A stretch of DNA of 64,000 nucleotides from Mycolicibacterium cosmeticum (lineage in GTDB: Bacteria; Actinomycetota; Actinomycetes; Mycobacteriales; Mycobacteriaceae). The position numbers and the translations under genes were made by a program. This document shows positions 7,888 to 16,982 of this stretch, one piece after another. The notes below the pieces were generated by a model. The model did no database searches. It was not told where the DNA came from and saw only the letters and a program-made list of their open reading frames with translations. The stretch covers positions 2,232,001 through 2,296,000 of the forward strand of contig NZ_CCBB010000001.1 in NCBI RefSeq assembly GCF_000613185.1, written 5' to 3'. The first letter of the stretch is position 1, and each line of letters begins with the position of its first letter.

Positions 7888-9275
7888 CCGCCGGCTCCCT
7901 GCGGTGCGGCGGCCGGGGCGGAAGCACCCGCGCCCATCGGCGGCGCCGGCGGCACCGGACCCGCTGGCGAGATCTGCCCGGGGACGGCGGGCGGCGGCAG
8001 GATCAGGTCACTGAGGTTCCCGTCGGGGCCGGTTGTCGGCGGCGAGACACCGGGTGCCGGCTGCCATTGCAGATAGGGCACCGGGGTCTGGGCCTTCGCC
8101 TCGGTGGCGGGCGTGTCGTAGATGATCTGCCCCTTGTACGCGGTGATGCTGTCGATCGGATGGAACAGCACCGGCGGATAATTCATCGCGATGCGCTTGA
8201 ACACCGGCCCCATCCGCTGCCGGCAGATCTCGGCCCGCTTGTAGTTGTCCGCCGACGCGCCGACATCGAAGGTGCCACCGCAGATGAACTGCACCGGATT
8301 CGCGAAGTTGGGCAGTGACAGCAGGCCACCGACGGTGCCCTGGGCCGGATTGTAGATGTTGTAGAAGTTGGCCAGACCGTTGGGCGTGATGTGAAGCGCC
8401 TGCTCGATGTCATCACTGTGGTCGTTGAGGATCTGGGTGAAGTCGGCCAGCTTGCCGACGGAGTCGATCAGCGACTTGTTCGAATCATGCAGCAGGCCTT
8501 TGACATCGCCGAGGGCCTGGTTCAGCACGCCCAGGGTCTGGTCGAGGTCCGCCGAACTGGCGGCCAGCACCTGGGACACCGACGCCACGTGGCTGGTGAA
8601 CTGCACGATCTGCTCGTTACTGTTGGACAGCGCATTGACCAGCACCTGCAGGTTGCGCACCGTGCCGAACAGATCGGTGCGCGAGTCGCCGAGGCGCCCG
8701 GCGGTCTGCGACAGCTCACGCAGTGCGGCGCGGAACGAGTCGCCGTTGCCGTCGAAGGTGTCGGCGGCCTGGTTGACGGCGGCCACCAGCGGACCCTGCA
8801 CGCCACCGTCTTTCGGGCCGAGCTGCGCGGACAGCGCGGTGAGCTGCTCCTTGACCTCGTCCCACTCGACCGGCACGCCGGTGCGGTCCAGCCCGATCTG
8901 GGCGCCGTCCGCCAGCGCTGCACCACCGGTGAAGGCCGGGGTCAGCTGAATGAACCGGGCGGACACCAGGTTGGGCGCGATGATCAGGGCCCTGGCGTCG
9001 GCGGGAACCTTGATGCCGGGATCCAGGGTCATCGTGATCTTGACATCGTCGGCACGGGGCTGGATCGCATCGATCCGCCCGACCGGCACCCCGACCACCC
9101 GGACATCGTCCCCGGGGTAGAGCCCGACCGCGGTCGGGAAGTAGGCGACCACCTTCTGCCCACCGCGGCTCGGCCACACCAGGTAGACGCCCACGGCGAG
9201 CAGGGCGACCAGCGCGACGGCCAGGCCACCGCGCAGCCACTTTCCGCGCGACGACGTCGAATCATATTGGGTCAT
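7884..9275 (-). CDS. mce4D: Mce4D, Mce4 transporter subunit
   Basis: 463 residues: N-terminal membrane helix (GGLAVALVALLAVGVYLVW), Mce domain with the GLYPGDDVRVVGVPVGRIDAI signature, a long helical stretch, and an Ala/Pro-rich C-terminal tail (last ~50 residues). Four-base overlaps with mce4C and mce4E imply translational coupling. It is one of six non-identical Mce subunits expected to form a hetero-hexameric conduit across the periplasm. Confidence 0.95.
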   Translation of the reverse strand: MTQYDSTSSRGKWLRGGLAVALVALLAVGVYLVWPSRGGQKVVAYFPTAVGLYPGDDVRVVGVPVGRIDAIQPRADDVKITMTLDPGIKVPADARALIIAPNLVSARFIQLTPAFTGGAALADGAQIGLDRTGVPVEWDEVKEQLTALSAQLGPKDGGVQGPLVAAVNQAADTFDGNGDSFRAALRELSQTAGRLGDSRTDLFGTVRNLQVLVNALSNSNEQIVQFTSHVASVSQVLAASSADLDQTLGVLNQALGDVKGLLHDSNKSLIDSVGKLADFTQILNDHSDDIEQALHITPNGLANFYNIYNPAQGTVGGLLSLPNFANPVQFICGGTFDVGASADNYKRAEICRQRMGPVFKRIAMNYPPVLFHPIDSITAYKGQIIYDTPATEAKAQTPVPYLQWQPAPGVSPPTTGPDGNLSDLILPPPAVPGQISPAGPVPPAPPMGAGASAPAAAPQGAGG

Positions 9276-10330
9276 GGTGACTTCGGCCTTACCAGAGTGC
9301 GCTCGGAGATGTACCCGCGCAGCATGTCGGCCAGGCTGTCCGGCAGCTTGCCCGGCTGGAAATAGCTGTCTAACAGAACCTCTGAGATCGAAGCGGGCGG
9401 CAGACCGTAGAGGTTGATCTGAAATCCCGACCCTCCCCCTACAACTTCACCTAGCGTCGTGGCGTATCGCGGCAGCCGCTTGAGCGCCTCGCCGATGTGC
9501 TCGCGACGCTCCAGCAGGTTGGCCATCACCGCGTTGAGCCGGCGAAGCAGCGGTTCGAACTCACGCTTGTTGTCCGCGACGAAACCCGAAAGTTGTTGTG
9601 AGACATCGTCGATACCGGCGATCAGGCTGCTCAGGGCCTGCCGGCGTTCATCCAGGGCGGCGAACAGCAGATTGCCGTCGGTGACCAGTTTGTTGACCTG
9701 ATCGGCGCGCTGGGCCAGCGTGTCGGAGACGTTCTTGGCGTGCATGAGCAGCTCTTCGAGGGCCTGGTCACGCTTGTTGAGGCTGCGGCTCAGGCTCGCG
9801 ACACCATCGAGCGCACCGCGCAACTGCGGGGTGGCGTCGTGCAGGGTGTCGGTCAGCGTCTGCAGGGCCTGCTCGAATTTGGGCTTGTCCAGCGCGCTCA
9901 CGTTGCCGCCGAGGTCCTGCAGTGCGGTGTTCAGCGTGTACGGAGTGGTGGTGCGCCCCAACGGGATTACCGTCGAGTCGCCATTGCCCTTCGGGGTCAC
10001 CGAGAGTGACTTCTGGCCGAGCACGGTGTCGGTCTTGATCGATACCAGCGTCTGGTTGCCGACCTTGATGTTGCGGTCAACGGTGAAGCCCACCTTGGCC
10101 TGATCGCCCGCCAGTGCCACCGAGGTGACCTTGCCGACCTTGATACCGGACACCGCGACGTCGTTGCCCGGCGAGATGCCGCCGGCATCGCTGAAGTAGG
10201 CCTCGTAATTGCGCCCCTGCGGGTACCACGGCAAGCCGGTGTAGCCGAAGGAGATCAGCACCAGGCAGACCACCACGAAGATACCGAGGATGCCGGTCCG
10301 TAAGGGGTTGTTGCCGCTGGGGCTAGCCAT
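9272..10330 (-). CDS. mce4C: Mce4C, Mce4 transporter subunit
   Basis: 352 residues: membrane anchor near residues 12-30 (GILGIFVVVCLVLISFGYTG), Mce domain (GGISPGNDVAVSGIKVGKVT), then a helix-rich region with many Leu/Gln heptads. Length is close to the M. tuberculosis counterpart. No Pro-rich tail, unlike D and F. Overlaps mce4B by 8 bases and mce4D by 4. Confidence 0.95.
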   Translation of the reverse strand: MASPSGNNPLRTGILGIFVVVCLVLISFGYTGLPWYPQGRNYEAYFSDAGGISPGNDVAVSGIKVGKVTSVALAGDQAKVGFTVDRNIKVGNQTLVSIKTDTVLGQKSLSVTPKGNGDSTVIPLGRTTTPYTLNTALQDLGGNVSALDKPKFEQALQTLTDTLHDATPQLRGALDGVASLSRSLNKRDQALEELLMHAKNVSDTLAQRADQVNKLVTDGNLLFAALDERRQALSSLIAGIDDVSQQLSGFVADNKREFEPLLRRLNAVMANLLERREHIGEALKRLPRYATTLGEVVGGGSGFQINLYGLPPASISEVLLDSYFQPGKLPDSLADMLRGYISERTLVRPKSP

Positions 10331-11360
10331 TTTCCGAGCACCTCCCCTTGGTCGGGTCCGGTGGGCCGCCGAACGGGATCAGGATGTCGCTGCCCGCCGG
10401 TCCGTTGATCTTCATCCGGATCGAGCAGTAGTAGATGTTGAAGAACGAGCCGTAGGCGCCGAGTGCGTTGAGCCGCATATAGTTCTCGGCCAGCGGCTCG
10501 ATCACCTTGTTGATGTCGGCCTTGCGCTCGTCGGCCCGTTGCAGGAACGGTCGGGCGTTCTCGATGACGCCCTGCAGCGGTCGGCGGGACTCTTGCAGCA
10601 TGGCGGTCAGGTCGTTCTCGGCCGAGGACAGCGGTCCCATGGCCCCGGCGATGGGGTCGCGGCCTTCGGCCAGACCGGTGATGAGCTTCTGCAATTCATC
10701 GACGCTCGCGTTGAACTGGGTGCCCTTCGCGTCGACGGTGCCCAGCACCGTGTTCAGGTTGGTGATCACGTCACCGATGAGCTGATCCCGGTTTGCCAGG
10801 TTCTGACTGAAGGAGCTGGTACTGGCCAGCAGGTTCTGGATGGCACCGCCCTGGCCCTGAAGCAGTTCGATGACGGCGTTGCTGACCTCGTTGACCTTCG
10901 ATCCGTCCAGGCCCTTGAGCACGGGCCGCAGTCCGCCCAGCAGGGCATCCAGATCCAGTGCGGGCTGGGTGTTCTCGCGCGCGATCGTGCTTCCAGGTGG
11001 GAGCTTGCGCAGCTCGCCGGGGCCCGAGGTGATCTCCAGGTAGCGGTCGCCGACCAGGTTCTCGTAGCGCACGACGGCTCGCGTCGAGGTGTAGAGCTGG
11101 TAGCGCTTGTTGACGTCGAAGGCTACGTCGACGCTGTTGTCGGGGTTGAGCTTGACCGCCTTGACGCTGCCCACCGGCACGCCGGAGATGCGCACGTCCT
11201 GGCCGGCCTTCAACCGCGACGCCTCGGCGAAGTTGGCGTGGTAGCCACTGCTGGAAGCGAATCGGAACTGGCCGAACACCACCACCAGGCCCGCGGCGAC
11301 CAGCAGCATCGCCCCCGTGAACACGGCGACGTTGATCAGCGTCCGCCTCTGGCTCTGCAT
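10323..11360 (-). CDS. mce4B: Mce4B, Mce4 transporter subunit
   Basis: 345 residues: N-terminal anchor (LINVAVFTGAMLLVAAGLVV), Mce domain (SRLKAGQDVRISGVPVGSVKAV), a helical domain, and a short Cys-containing tail (IYYCSIRMKI and KGRCSENG). Position and length match Mce4B. ATG overlaps the mce4A stop by one base. Confidence 0.95.
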   Translation of the reverse strand: MQSQRRTLINVAVFTGAMLLVAAGLVVVFGQFRFASSSGYHANFAEASRLKAGQDVRISGVPVGSVKAVKLNPDNSVDVAFDVNKRYQLYTSTRAVVRYENLVGDRYLEITSGPGELRKLPPGSTIARENTQPALDLDALLGGLRPVLKGLDGSKVNEVSNAVIELLQGQGGAIQNLLASTSSFSQNLANRDQLIGDVITNLNTVLGTVDAKGTQFNASVDELQKLITGLAEGRDPIAGAMGPLSSAENDLTAMLQESRRPLQGVIENARPFLQRADERKADINKVIEPLAENYMRLNALGAYGSFFNIYYCSIRMKINGPAGSDILIPFGGPPDPTKGRCSENG

Positions 11361-12562
11361 CAGAAGTCATCCCGTTCGGCGTAGGCCCCGTTGAACAGGA
11401 ACTGCAGCGTCGACGGCGCGTTGAACTGCAGTTCGGTGTTCGGCTGGTACGGTACGTAGGCGTTGTCGGTCACCAGGAACGGGGTGTGGTACCAACTGCC
11501 GCCGAACTGCTTGCTGGGCACGTCCGGAAGGCCGCGGCAGTTGGGTCCACCGGAGGCGTTCACCATCGGCAGGCTCTCCGGGTAGGTGTACGCCGGGGCG
11601 CCGGGCAGGAAGCTCGACGCCACGAACAGGCCGGGACGAATACCACCGATAATCGGCGCAAAGTTGTTGACAGCATTGTTGACTCCCTTGAACAGGCAGC
11701 CGAACTCCGGCGAGTAGTCACCCGCGACCTTGGCCAGCGCCCGCAGGCGCTTGATGGCAGCGATGTAGTCGTCGGCGGCCGGAGCCAGCGTCGCGTAACC
11801 GTTCTCGGCGAACCCGGTTGCGGCCAACAGCGCGGCGTTGAGGTTGTCCTGCTCGTCGACGATCGTCTTCGACAGCTTCGGCGCGTTGTCCAGCACGGTG
11901 GCCAGATCGGCACCGGTGTCGCCGTAGATGTTGGCGACGACGCCGGCCTTGGAGATGTCGGACTGCAGGGTGGGCAACTTCGGATTGAGCTGCGCCAGAT
12001 AGCTGTTCAGTCCGGCCATGGTGGCGCCCAGGTCATCGCCGTGGCCGCGCAGGCCTTCGCCCAGCGCCGTCAGCGTGGCGTTCAGATTGACCGGGTCGAT
12101 CTTGTGCAGCAGGTCGGTCAGGGTCTGGAAGAGGGTGTTGACCTCCAGCTGGACGCTGCTGGCGGCGATGTTGGTGCCCGGCTGCAGCGGCGTCTTCTTC
12201 GGATCCTCGGGCGGCAGGAACTCGACCGACTTGGCACCGAAAACGGTTGTGCCGCCGATCTTCACCACCGCGTTGGACGGGATGAACCGCATCTGGTTGC
12301 GGTCGATGTCCAGGGTCAGCTTGGCCTGCTCGCCGGCATAGGCGATGTTGGTGACCTTGCCGATCTGGATCCCGCGGTACTTGACCTTGGCATCGGTTTC
12401 CATCACCAGACCGGCGCGCTGTGAGGTGACGGTGACGGTGTCGGTCTTGGTGAAGGCCGCCGTGTAGGAGAGGTAGGTGAACACCACTGCGGCGACGATG
12501 ATCAGCGCGAGGATCGAGGCGGCGATCCTGACGTGACTGCGCTTGGCGCTTCCGGAAGACAC
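11360..12562 (-). CDS. mce4A: Mce4A, Mce4 transporter subunit
   Basis: 400 residues, the same length as I recall for the M. tuberculosis protein. Anchor near residues 12-33 (IAASILALIIVAAVVF), Mce domain with MVMETDAKVKYRGIQIGKV-type signature, helical region, and a C-terminal domain holding two Cys. GTG start seven bases after yrbE4B. Part of the sterol import complex. Confidence 0.95.
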   Translation of the reverse strand: MSSGSAKRSHVRIAASILALIIVAAVVFTYLSYTAAFTKTDTVTVTSQRAGLVMETDAKVKYRGIQIGKVTNIAYAGEQAKLTLDIDRNQMRFIPSNAVVKIGGTTVFGAKSVEFLPPEDPKKTPLQPGTNIAASSVQLEVNTLFQTLTDLLHKIDPVNLNATLTALGEGLRGHGDDLGATMAGLNSYLAQLNPKLPTLQSDISKAGVVANIYGDTGADLATVLDNAPKLSKTIVDEQDNLNAALLAATGFAENGYATLAPAADDYIAAIKRLRALAKVAGDYSPEFGCLFKGVNNAVNNFAPIIGGIRPGLFVASSFLPGAPAYTYPESLPMVNASGGPNCRGLPDVPSKQFGGSWYHTPFLVTDNAYVPYQPNTELQFNAPSTLQFLFNGAYAERDDF

Positions 12563-12569
12563 TGGCCGC

Positions 12570-13412
12570 CTACCCGGAGAGGTTGAAGTTGCCGGACGCG
12601 CCGTAGACGGCGAGCGAGATGAACAGGGTGATGGTGACGACGACGATCAGCGAGGTGCGCACGGCCTGGCCGACGGCGATCCCCACGCCGACGGGCCCGC
12701 CGGACGCGTTGTACCCGTAATAGGTGTGGACCAGCATCACCGCGATCGACATGACGATGGCCTGCAGGAACGACCACAGCAGGTCGGTGGGGATCAGGAA
12801 CGTGTTGAAGTAATGGTCGTACAGGCCCGCGGACTGGCCGTTGATGAACACGGTGGTGAACCGCGCGGCGAAGAACGCGGCCAGCACCGACAGCGAATAC
12901 AGCGGGATGATCGCGATGAGTCCGGCGATCAGCCGGGTCGACACCAGATAGGACACGGCATGCACCGCCATGGCTTCCACCGCGTCGATCTCCTCGGCCA
13001 CCCGCATCGCGCCGAGCTGTGCGGTGGTACCGGCACCGATCGTGGCGGCCAGGGCGATACCGGCGATGACCGGCGCGACGATGCGGACGTTGAGGAAGGC
13101 CGACAGGAAGCCGGTGAGTGCCTCGATGCCGATGTTGCCCAGCGAGGAATAGCCCTGCACGGCGATGACGCCGCCTGAGGCCAACGTCAGGAAAGCCGCG
13201 ACGCCGACGGTTCCGCCGATCATCACCAAAGCTCCCGCACCCATGGTCATCTCGGCGACCAGCCGGATGGTCTCCTTGCGGTACCGGGTCAGCGCATTGG
13301 GGATGTAGCGCATCGTCTCGCCGTAGAACAGCGCCTGCTCGCCCACGTTGTCCACGGCCCTGGGCACGCCGCGGAAGAACCGGCGCACGCGCAGTGTCAC
13401 GTCATAACTCAT
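12570..13412 (-). CDS. yrbE4B: YrbE4B, MlaE-family permease of the Mce4 system
   Basis: 280 residues, multi-spanning membrane protein of the MlaE permease family. The family core is visible (GTVGVAAFLTLASGG, ATIGAGTTAQLGAMRVAEEIDAVEAMAV). With YrbE4A it forms the inner-membrane permease through which Mce4 delivers sterol; the ATPase (MceG/Mkl) is normally encoded elsewhere and is not in this window. It lies 11 bp after yrbE4A. Confidence 0.95.
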   Translation of the reverse strand: MSYDVTLRVRRFFRGVPRAVDNVGEQALFYGETMRYIPNALTRYRKETIRLVAEMTMGAGALVMIGGTVGVAAFLTLASGGVIAVQGYSSLGNIGIEALTGFLSAFLNVRIVAPVIAGIALAATIGAGTTAQLGAMRVAEEIDAVEAMAVHAVSYLVSTRLIAGLIAIIPLYSLSVLAAFFAARFTTVFINGQSAGLYDHYFNTFLIPTDLLWSFLQAIVMSIAVMLVHTYYGYNASGGPVGVGIAVGQAVRTSLIVVVTITLFISLAVYGASGNFNLSG

Positions 13413-13423
13413 CGCTGTGCCAC

Positions 13424-14188
13424 CTACCGCTCCAGGACCCGGACGCCGACGGCGGTCAAGATGACGTTGATGACGAACAAACAGATGAAGGCGTAGACCA
13501 CCGTCTCGTTGACGGCGATGCCCACACCCTTGGGGCCGCCCTGCACGGTGAGTCCGCGGTAGCAGCCGACCAGGCCGGCCATCAGACCGAACAGCACGGA
13601 CTTGAACATGGCGAGCACAAGCTCACCCAGTCCGGTCAGGATCGTGAGGCCGTTGATGAAGGCCCCGGGATTGACGCCCTGCAGGAAGACGGAGAACACG
13701 TAGCCACCCGCCAGGCCGATCGCGCAGACCAGGCCGTTGAGCAGCAGCGCCACGAACGTCGACGCCAGCACGCGCGGGACCACCAGCCGCTGGATCGGGT
13801 CGATGCCCAGGACGCGCATGGCGTCGATCTCTTCGCGGATGGTGCGCGCACCCAGATCCGCGCAGATGGCGGTGGCGCCGGCGCCGGCCACGACGAGCAC
13901 CGTCACGACCGGGCCGAGCTGGGTGATGGTGCCGAAGGCGGTGCCCGCCCCGGAGAGATCGGCCGCGCCGATCTCACGCAGCAGGATGTTCAGGGTGAAG
14001 GCGACCAGCACGGTGAAGGGGATGGACACCAGCAGCGTGGGGACGAGCGACACCCGGGCGATCATCCAGGTCTGGTCGAGGAACTCTCGGAACTGGAAGG
14101 GCCGCTGCCACATCTTGACGAAGGTGTCGATGGTCATCTCGAAGAACCCACCCACGGCCCGCGCCGGAGCCGCAAGCTGTTCGATCAA
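13424..14188 (-). CDS. yrbE4A: YrbE4A, MlaE-family permease of the Mce4 system
   Basis: 254 residues, MlaE permease with core VVAGAGATAICADLGARTIREEIDAMRVLGIDP. I chose the TTG at 14188 because GGAG lies six bases upstream and the product then starts MIEQLAAPARAVGGFFEM at the expected family length; the frame continues upstream to another TTG at 14221. It is the first gene of the transporter block. Two KstR-type boxes lie upstream at 14326 and 14413, so the operon has its own sterol-controlled promoter even though hsd4A lies upstream in the same direction. Confidence 0.93.
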   Translation of the reverse strand: MIEQLAAPARAVGGFFEMTIDTFVKMWQRPFQFREFLDQTWMIARVSLVPTLLVSIPFTVLVAFTLNILLREIGAADLSGAGTAFGTITQLGPVVTVLVVAGAGATAICADLGARTIREEIDAMRVLGIDPIQRLVVPRVLASTFVALLLNGLVCAIGLAGGYVFSVFLQGVNPGAFINGLTILTGLGELVLAMFKSVLFGLMAGLVGCYRGLTVQGGPKGVGIAVNETVVYAFICLFVINVILTAVGVRVLER

Positions 14189-14325
14189 CCTCGGCTCCGT
14201 TCTCGGTTGAGGGCTGAGCAATCCCGCGTTGGCGAAGAGCCCGAATATAGCGGGTATCCGTTCGCTCCGGCGGCCTTTCCACCCCTGGTCTGCACGCTGC
14301 CCTTAGTGAGCGGGCTCATATTAAC

Positions 14326-14339
14326 TAGAACACGTTCAC
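14326..14339. promoter_or_regulatory. KstR-like box (one mismatch) upstream of the mce4 operon
   Basis: TAGAACACGTTCAC fits TnnAACnnGTTnnA except for the final A. It is 138 bp upstream of the yrbE4A start and 74 bp downstream of the perfect box at 14413 in transcription order. The surrounding 14189-14462 gap is AT-rich (for example TCTTATTTTTGCTG), as expected of a promoter. Confidence 0.55.
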
Positions 14340-14412
14340 AGTGTCAAAGAACGGTAATCTTCACCAAACATCTTATTTTTGCTGTTCAGGGCATGTGTGA
14401 CCGACATCATTC

Positions 14413-14426
14413 TAGAACGTGTTCTA
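14413..14426. promoter_or_regulatory. KstR box, mce4 operon promoter
   Basis: TAGAACGTGTTCTA matches all fixed bases of the KstR motif, within the wider TCTAGAACGTGTTCTAG. It sits between the hsd4A stop (14463) and yrbE4A. KstR is the TetR-type repressor of the cholesterol regulon, released by 3-oxo-cholestenoyl-CoA (established knowledge). Confidence 0.88.
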
Positions 14427-14462
14427 GTCCAGGTCGGCCTGGCGGGTGCGCCCTTCTCGACT

Positions 14463-15389
14463 TCAAGAGCCCATCAGGGCAGCGGCCGAGAATCCTATTT
14501 CCGGATCGCGCTCAGCAAAGAATCCGCCCAGCGCCGAGCTCAGCTCCGCCGGATCCCACGCGTCACCGGTCGCGTGGAAACGCTGAGCGACCGTGGGCGC
14601 CGCAACCAGGGTGACGGTCGGACCGTAGACGATGAAAAGCTGCCCGTTGACGGCATCGGCCGCCGGCGAGCTCAGGTAGGTCACCAACGTCACCACATGT
14701 TCGGGCGACAGCGCGTCGACCTGGCCGTCGGGCAATTCCGGCGCGTCACCGAACACGTCGGCGGTCATCGCCGTGCGCGCCCGCGGGGCGATGGCGTTGG
14801 CCCGCACCCCGTACCGGCTCAGTCCGCGCGCCGCCGTCAGCGTCAACGCCGTGATCCCAGCCTTGGCCGCGCCGTAATTGGCCTGCCCCACCGGGCCGGC
14901 CAACCCGGCCTCCGACGACGTGTTGACGATGCGCCCGTACACCTGCCCGTCGGCGGACTCCTTGGCCTTGGCCCGCCAGTAGGCCGCCGCATTTCGTGTC
15001 AGCAGGAAGTGGCCGCGCAGGTGCACCGCGATCACGGCGTCCCAGTCCTCGTCGGACATGTTGAACAACATCTTGTCCCGGGTGATGCCGGCGTTGTTGA
15101 CGACGATGCCCAAGCCCCCGAGACCATCGGCGGTGGACACCAACTCGTCGGCCGTGCTGCGCGCGCTGATGTCACCGGCGACGGCCACACCCTTGGACCC
15201 GACCGCGGCAATCTCGTCGAGCACGTCGGAGCGGTCCAGCGCGGCGGCCATGTCGTTGACCACCACGGTCGCGCCCGCGCGGGCCAGACCGATCGCCTCG
15301 GCGCGGCCCAGCCCAGCGGCGGCGCCGGTCACCACGGCGACCTTCCCGGACAGGTCGAGCGCAGCGGAGCTTTCCACAGATGAACTCAA
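14463..15389 (-). CDS. hsd4A: Hsd4A-type SDR, steroid side-chain/17-beta-hydroxysteroid dehydrogenase
   Basis: 308 residues (Rv3502c type). TGAAAGLG at 21-28 binds NAD, NNAG is at 98-101, the catalytic Ser is near 158/159, and Tyr-Lys are at 172/176 (YGAAK). Hsd4A homologues act as beta-hydroxyacyl-CoA dehydrogenase in sterol side-chain shortening and also as 17-beta-hydroxysteroid dehydrogenase. TTG at 15389 is preceded by GAGG; an internal GTG five codons in is an alternative. It follows fdxD by 13 bp. Confidence 0.85.
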   Translation of the reverse strand: MSSSVESSAALDLSGKVAVVTGAAAGLGRAEAIGLARAGATVVVNDMAAALDRSDVLDEIAAVGSKGVAVAGDISARSTADELVSTADGLGGLGIVVNNAGITRDKMLFNMSDEDWDAVIAVHLRGHFLLTRNAAAYWRAKAKESADGQVYGRIVNTSSEAGLAGPVGQANYGAAKAGITALTLTAARGLSRYGVRANAIAPRARTAMTADVFGDAPELPDGQVDALSPEHVVTLVTYLSSPAADAVNGQLFIVYGPTVTLVAAPTVAQRFHATGDAWDPAELSSALGGFFAERDPEIGFSAAALMGS

Positions 15390-15402
15390 TTTATGAATAC
15401 CT

Positions 15403-15594
15403 CTAGTCTTTTCGGATCAGGGCGGCCCGGGGGCATTCGGCGACGGACTGCTCGGCCAGGTCCTCCTGATCGGCCGGCACCGGGTCGGCCTTGACCACGG
15501 CGTAATCGTCGTCGTCCAGATCGAACAGGTCGGGGGCAATACCCACGCATACCGCGTTGCCTTCACAACGATCGCGGTCGACTTCCACACGCAT
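15403..15594 (-). CDS. fdxD: 3Fe-4S type ferredoxin FdxD
   Basis: 63 residues, the same length as I recall for Rv3503c. Cys at 10, 16 and 54 (CEGNAVC and ECP) give the CX5C...CP pattern of P450-type [3Fe-4S] ferredoxins. The middle acidic patch (DLFDLDDDDYAVV) is typical of redox-partner docking. ATG at 15594 is preceded by GAGGAGG at good spacing. It may pass electrons to FadE or P450 partners of the locus (inference). It shares its promoter region with divergent fadE26. Confidence 0.9.
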   Translation of the reverse strand: MRVEVDRDRCEGNAVCVGIAPDLFDLDDDDYAVVKADPVPADQEDLAEQSVAECPRAALIRKD

Positions 15595-15687
15595 GACAAC
15601 CTCCTCGTGCCTTAACGCACTCCATGTCCAAGGTCTGCACGGCCCCGCCTCTGTGCCGGCTAACCATACCGCCCTGGACCCCAAGAC

Positions 15688-15701
15688 TAGAACGTGTTAC
15701 A
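15688..15701. promoter_or_regulatory. KstR box between fdxD and fadE26
   Basis: TAGAACGTGTTACA matches every fixed KstR base. It lies 94 bp from the fdxD start and 87 bp from the fadE26 start, so one site probably controls both divergent operons. Confidence 0.88.
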
Positions 15702-15787
15702 ACCGGTTGAGAAAAAGGTGCCGTCGAGCGCCTCCATTCCACCACGTATTCCACAGGCATCCCCCGCCCGACAGTGAGGACATCGAC

Positions 15788-16969
15788 ATGCGGATCGGTT
15801 ACACCGCCGAGCAGGAGGAGTTACGCCGCGAACTGCGCGCCTACTTCGCCAAGCTGATGACACCCGAGCGGGCCGAGGCGCTGGCCGCCAGCGACGGCGA
15901 AATGGGGCGCGGCAACGTCTATCGCGAGACCGTCGCGCAGATGGGCAAGGACGGCTGGCTCACGCTGAACTGGCCCACCGAGTACGGCGGTCAGGCCCGC
16001 ACCCCGATGGAGAGCCTGATCTTCAACGACGAGGCGGCGATCGCAAACGTGCCGGTGCCGTTCCTGACGATCAACAGCGTGGCGCCGACGATCATGCACT
16101 TCGGCACCGAGGAACAGAAGAAGTTCTTCCTGCCCAAGATCGCCGCCGGGGAACTGCACTTCTCCATCGGCTACTCCGAGCCGGGCGCCGGCACCGACCT
16201 GGCCTCGCTGCGGACCACCGCGGTGCGCGACGGTGACGAGTACGTGATCAACGGCCAGAAGATGTGGACCAGCCTGATCGCGTACGCCGACTACGTGTGG
16301 CTGGCGGTACGCACCAACCCCGAGGCCAAGAAGCACCGCGGCATCTCGATGCTGATCGTGCCGACAACGGCCGAGGGCTTCTCCTGGACGCCCGTGCACA
16401 CCATGTCCGGCGTGGACACCAGCGCCACCTACTACCAGGATGTGCGCGTTCCCGTCAGCAGTCTGGTCGGCGAGGAGAACGCCGGCTGGAAGCTGGTCAC
16501 CAACCAGCTCAACCACGAGCGGGTCGCCCTGGTGTCCGCCCAGCCGATCTTCCTGGCGCTCAACGGTGTTCGCGAATGGGCGCAGAACACCAAGGACGTG
16601 CACGGCAAGCGGCTGATCGATTCGGAATGGGTGCAGCTGAACCTGGCCCGCGTGCACGCCAAGGCCGAGGTGCTCAAGCTGATCAACTGGGAGCTGGCCT
16701 CCGCCTCGGACAGCACGCCCTCGCCCGCCGACGCATCCGCGGCCAAGGTGTACGGCACCGAACTGGCCACCGAGGCCTACCGGCTGCTCATGGAGGTGCT
16801 CGGCACCTCGGCGACGCTGCGCACGGGATCGCCCGGCGCACTGCTGCGCGGCCGCGTGGAGCGGATGCACCGCTCCTGCCTCATCCTGACCTTCGGCGGT
16901 GGCACCAACGAGATCCAGCGCGACATCATCGGCATGGTCGCGCTCGGCCTGCCCCGAGTGAACCGTTAA
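15788..16969 (+). CDS. fadE26: Acyl-CoA dehydrogenase FadE26 (ChsE4), steroid side chain
   Basis: 393 residues, acyl-CoA dehydrogenase fold. FAD/substrate segments are visible (YSEPGAGTDLASL; MWTSLIAYADY), and Glu244 in NHERVAL lines up with the catalytic base region of ChsE4. FadE26 and FadE27 form an alpha2beta2 enzyme oxidising 3-oxo-cholest-4-en-26-oyl-CoA in the first beta-oxidation round (established for M. tuberculosis). ATG at 15788 follows GTGAGG; the open frame extends upstream into the promoter and was rejected. The fadE27 ATG is 13 bp downstream. Confidence 0.93.
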   Translation: MRIGYTAEQEELRRELRAYFAKLMTPERAEALAASDGEMGRGNVYRETVAQMGKDGWLTLNWPTEYGGQARTPMESLIFNDEAAIANVPVPFLTINSVAPTIMHFGTEEQKKFFLPKIAAGELHFSIGYSEPGAGTDLASLRTTAVRDGDEYVINGQKMWTSLIAYADYVWLAVRTNPEAKKHRGISMLIVPTTAEGFSWTPVHTMSGVDTSATYYQDVRVPVSSLVGEENAGWKLVTNQLNHERVALVSAQPIFLALNGVREWAQNTKDVHGKRLIDSEWVQLNLARVHAKAEVLKLINWELASASDSTPSPADASAAKVYGTELATEAYRLLMEVLGTSATLRTGSPGALLRGRVERMHRSCLILTFGGGTNEIQRDIIGMVALGLPRVNR

Positions 16970-16982
16970 GAGGAGACTTCAC

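Noticed and set aside
13394..14614. A 406-codon plus-strand frame opposite yrbE4A and the mce4 promoter
   Set aside because: It runs through the KstR boxes and the permease gene and has low-complexity His/Asp/Gly content.
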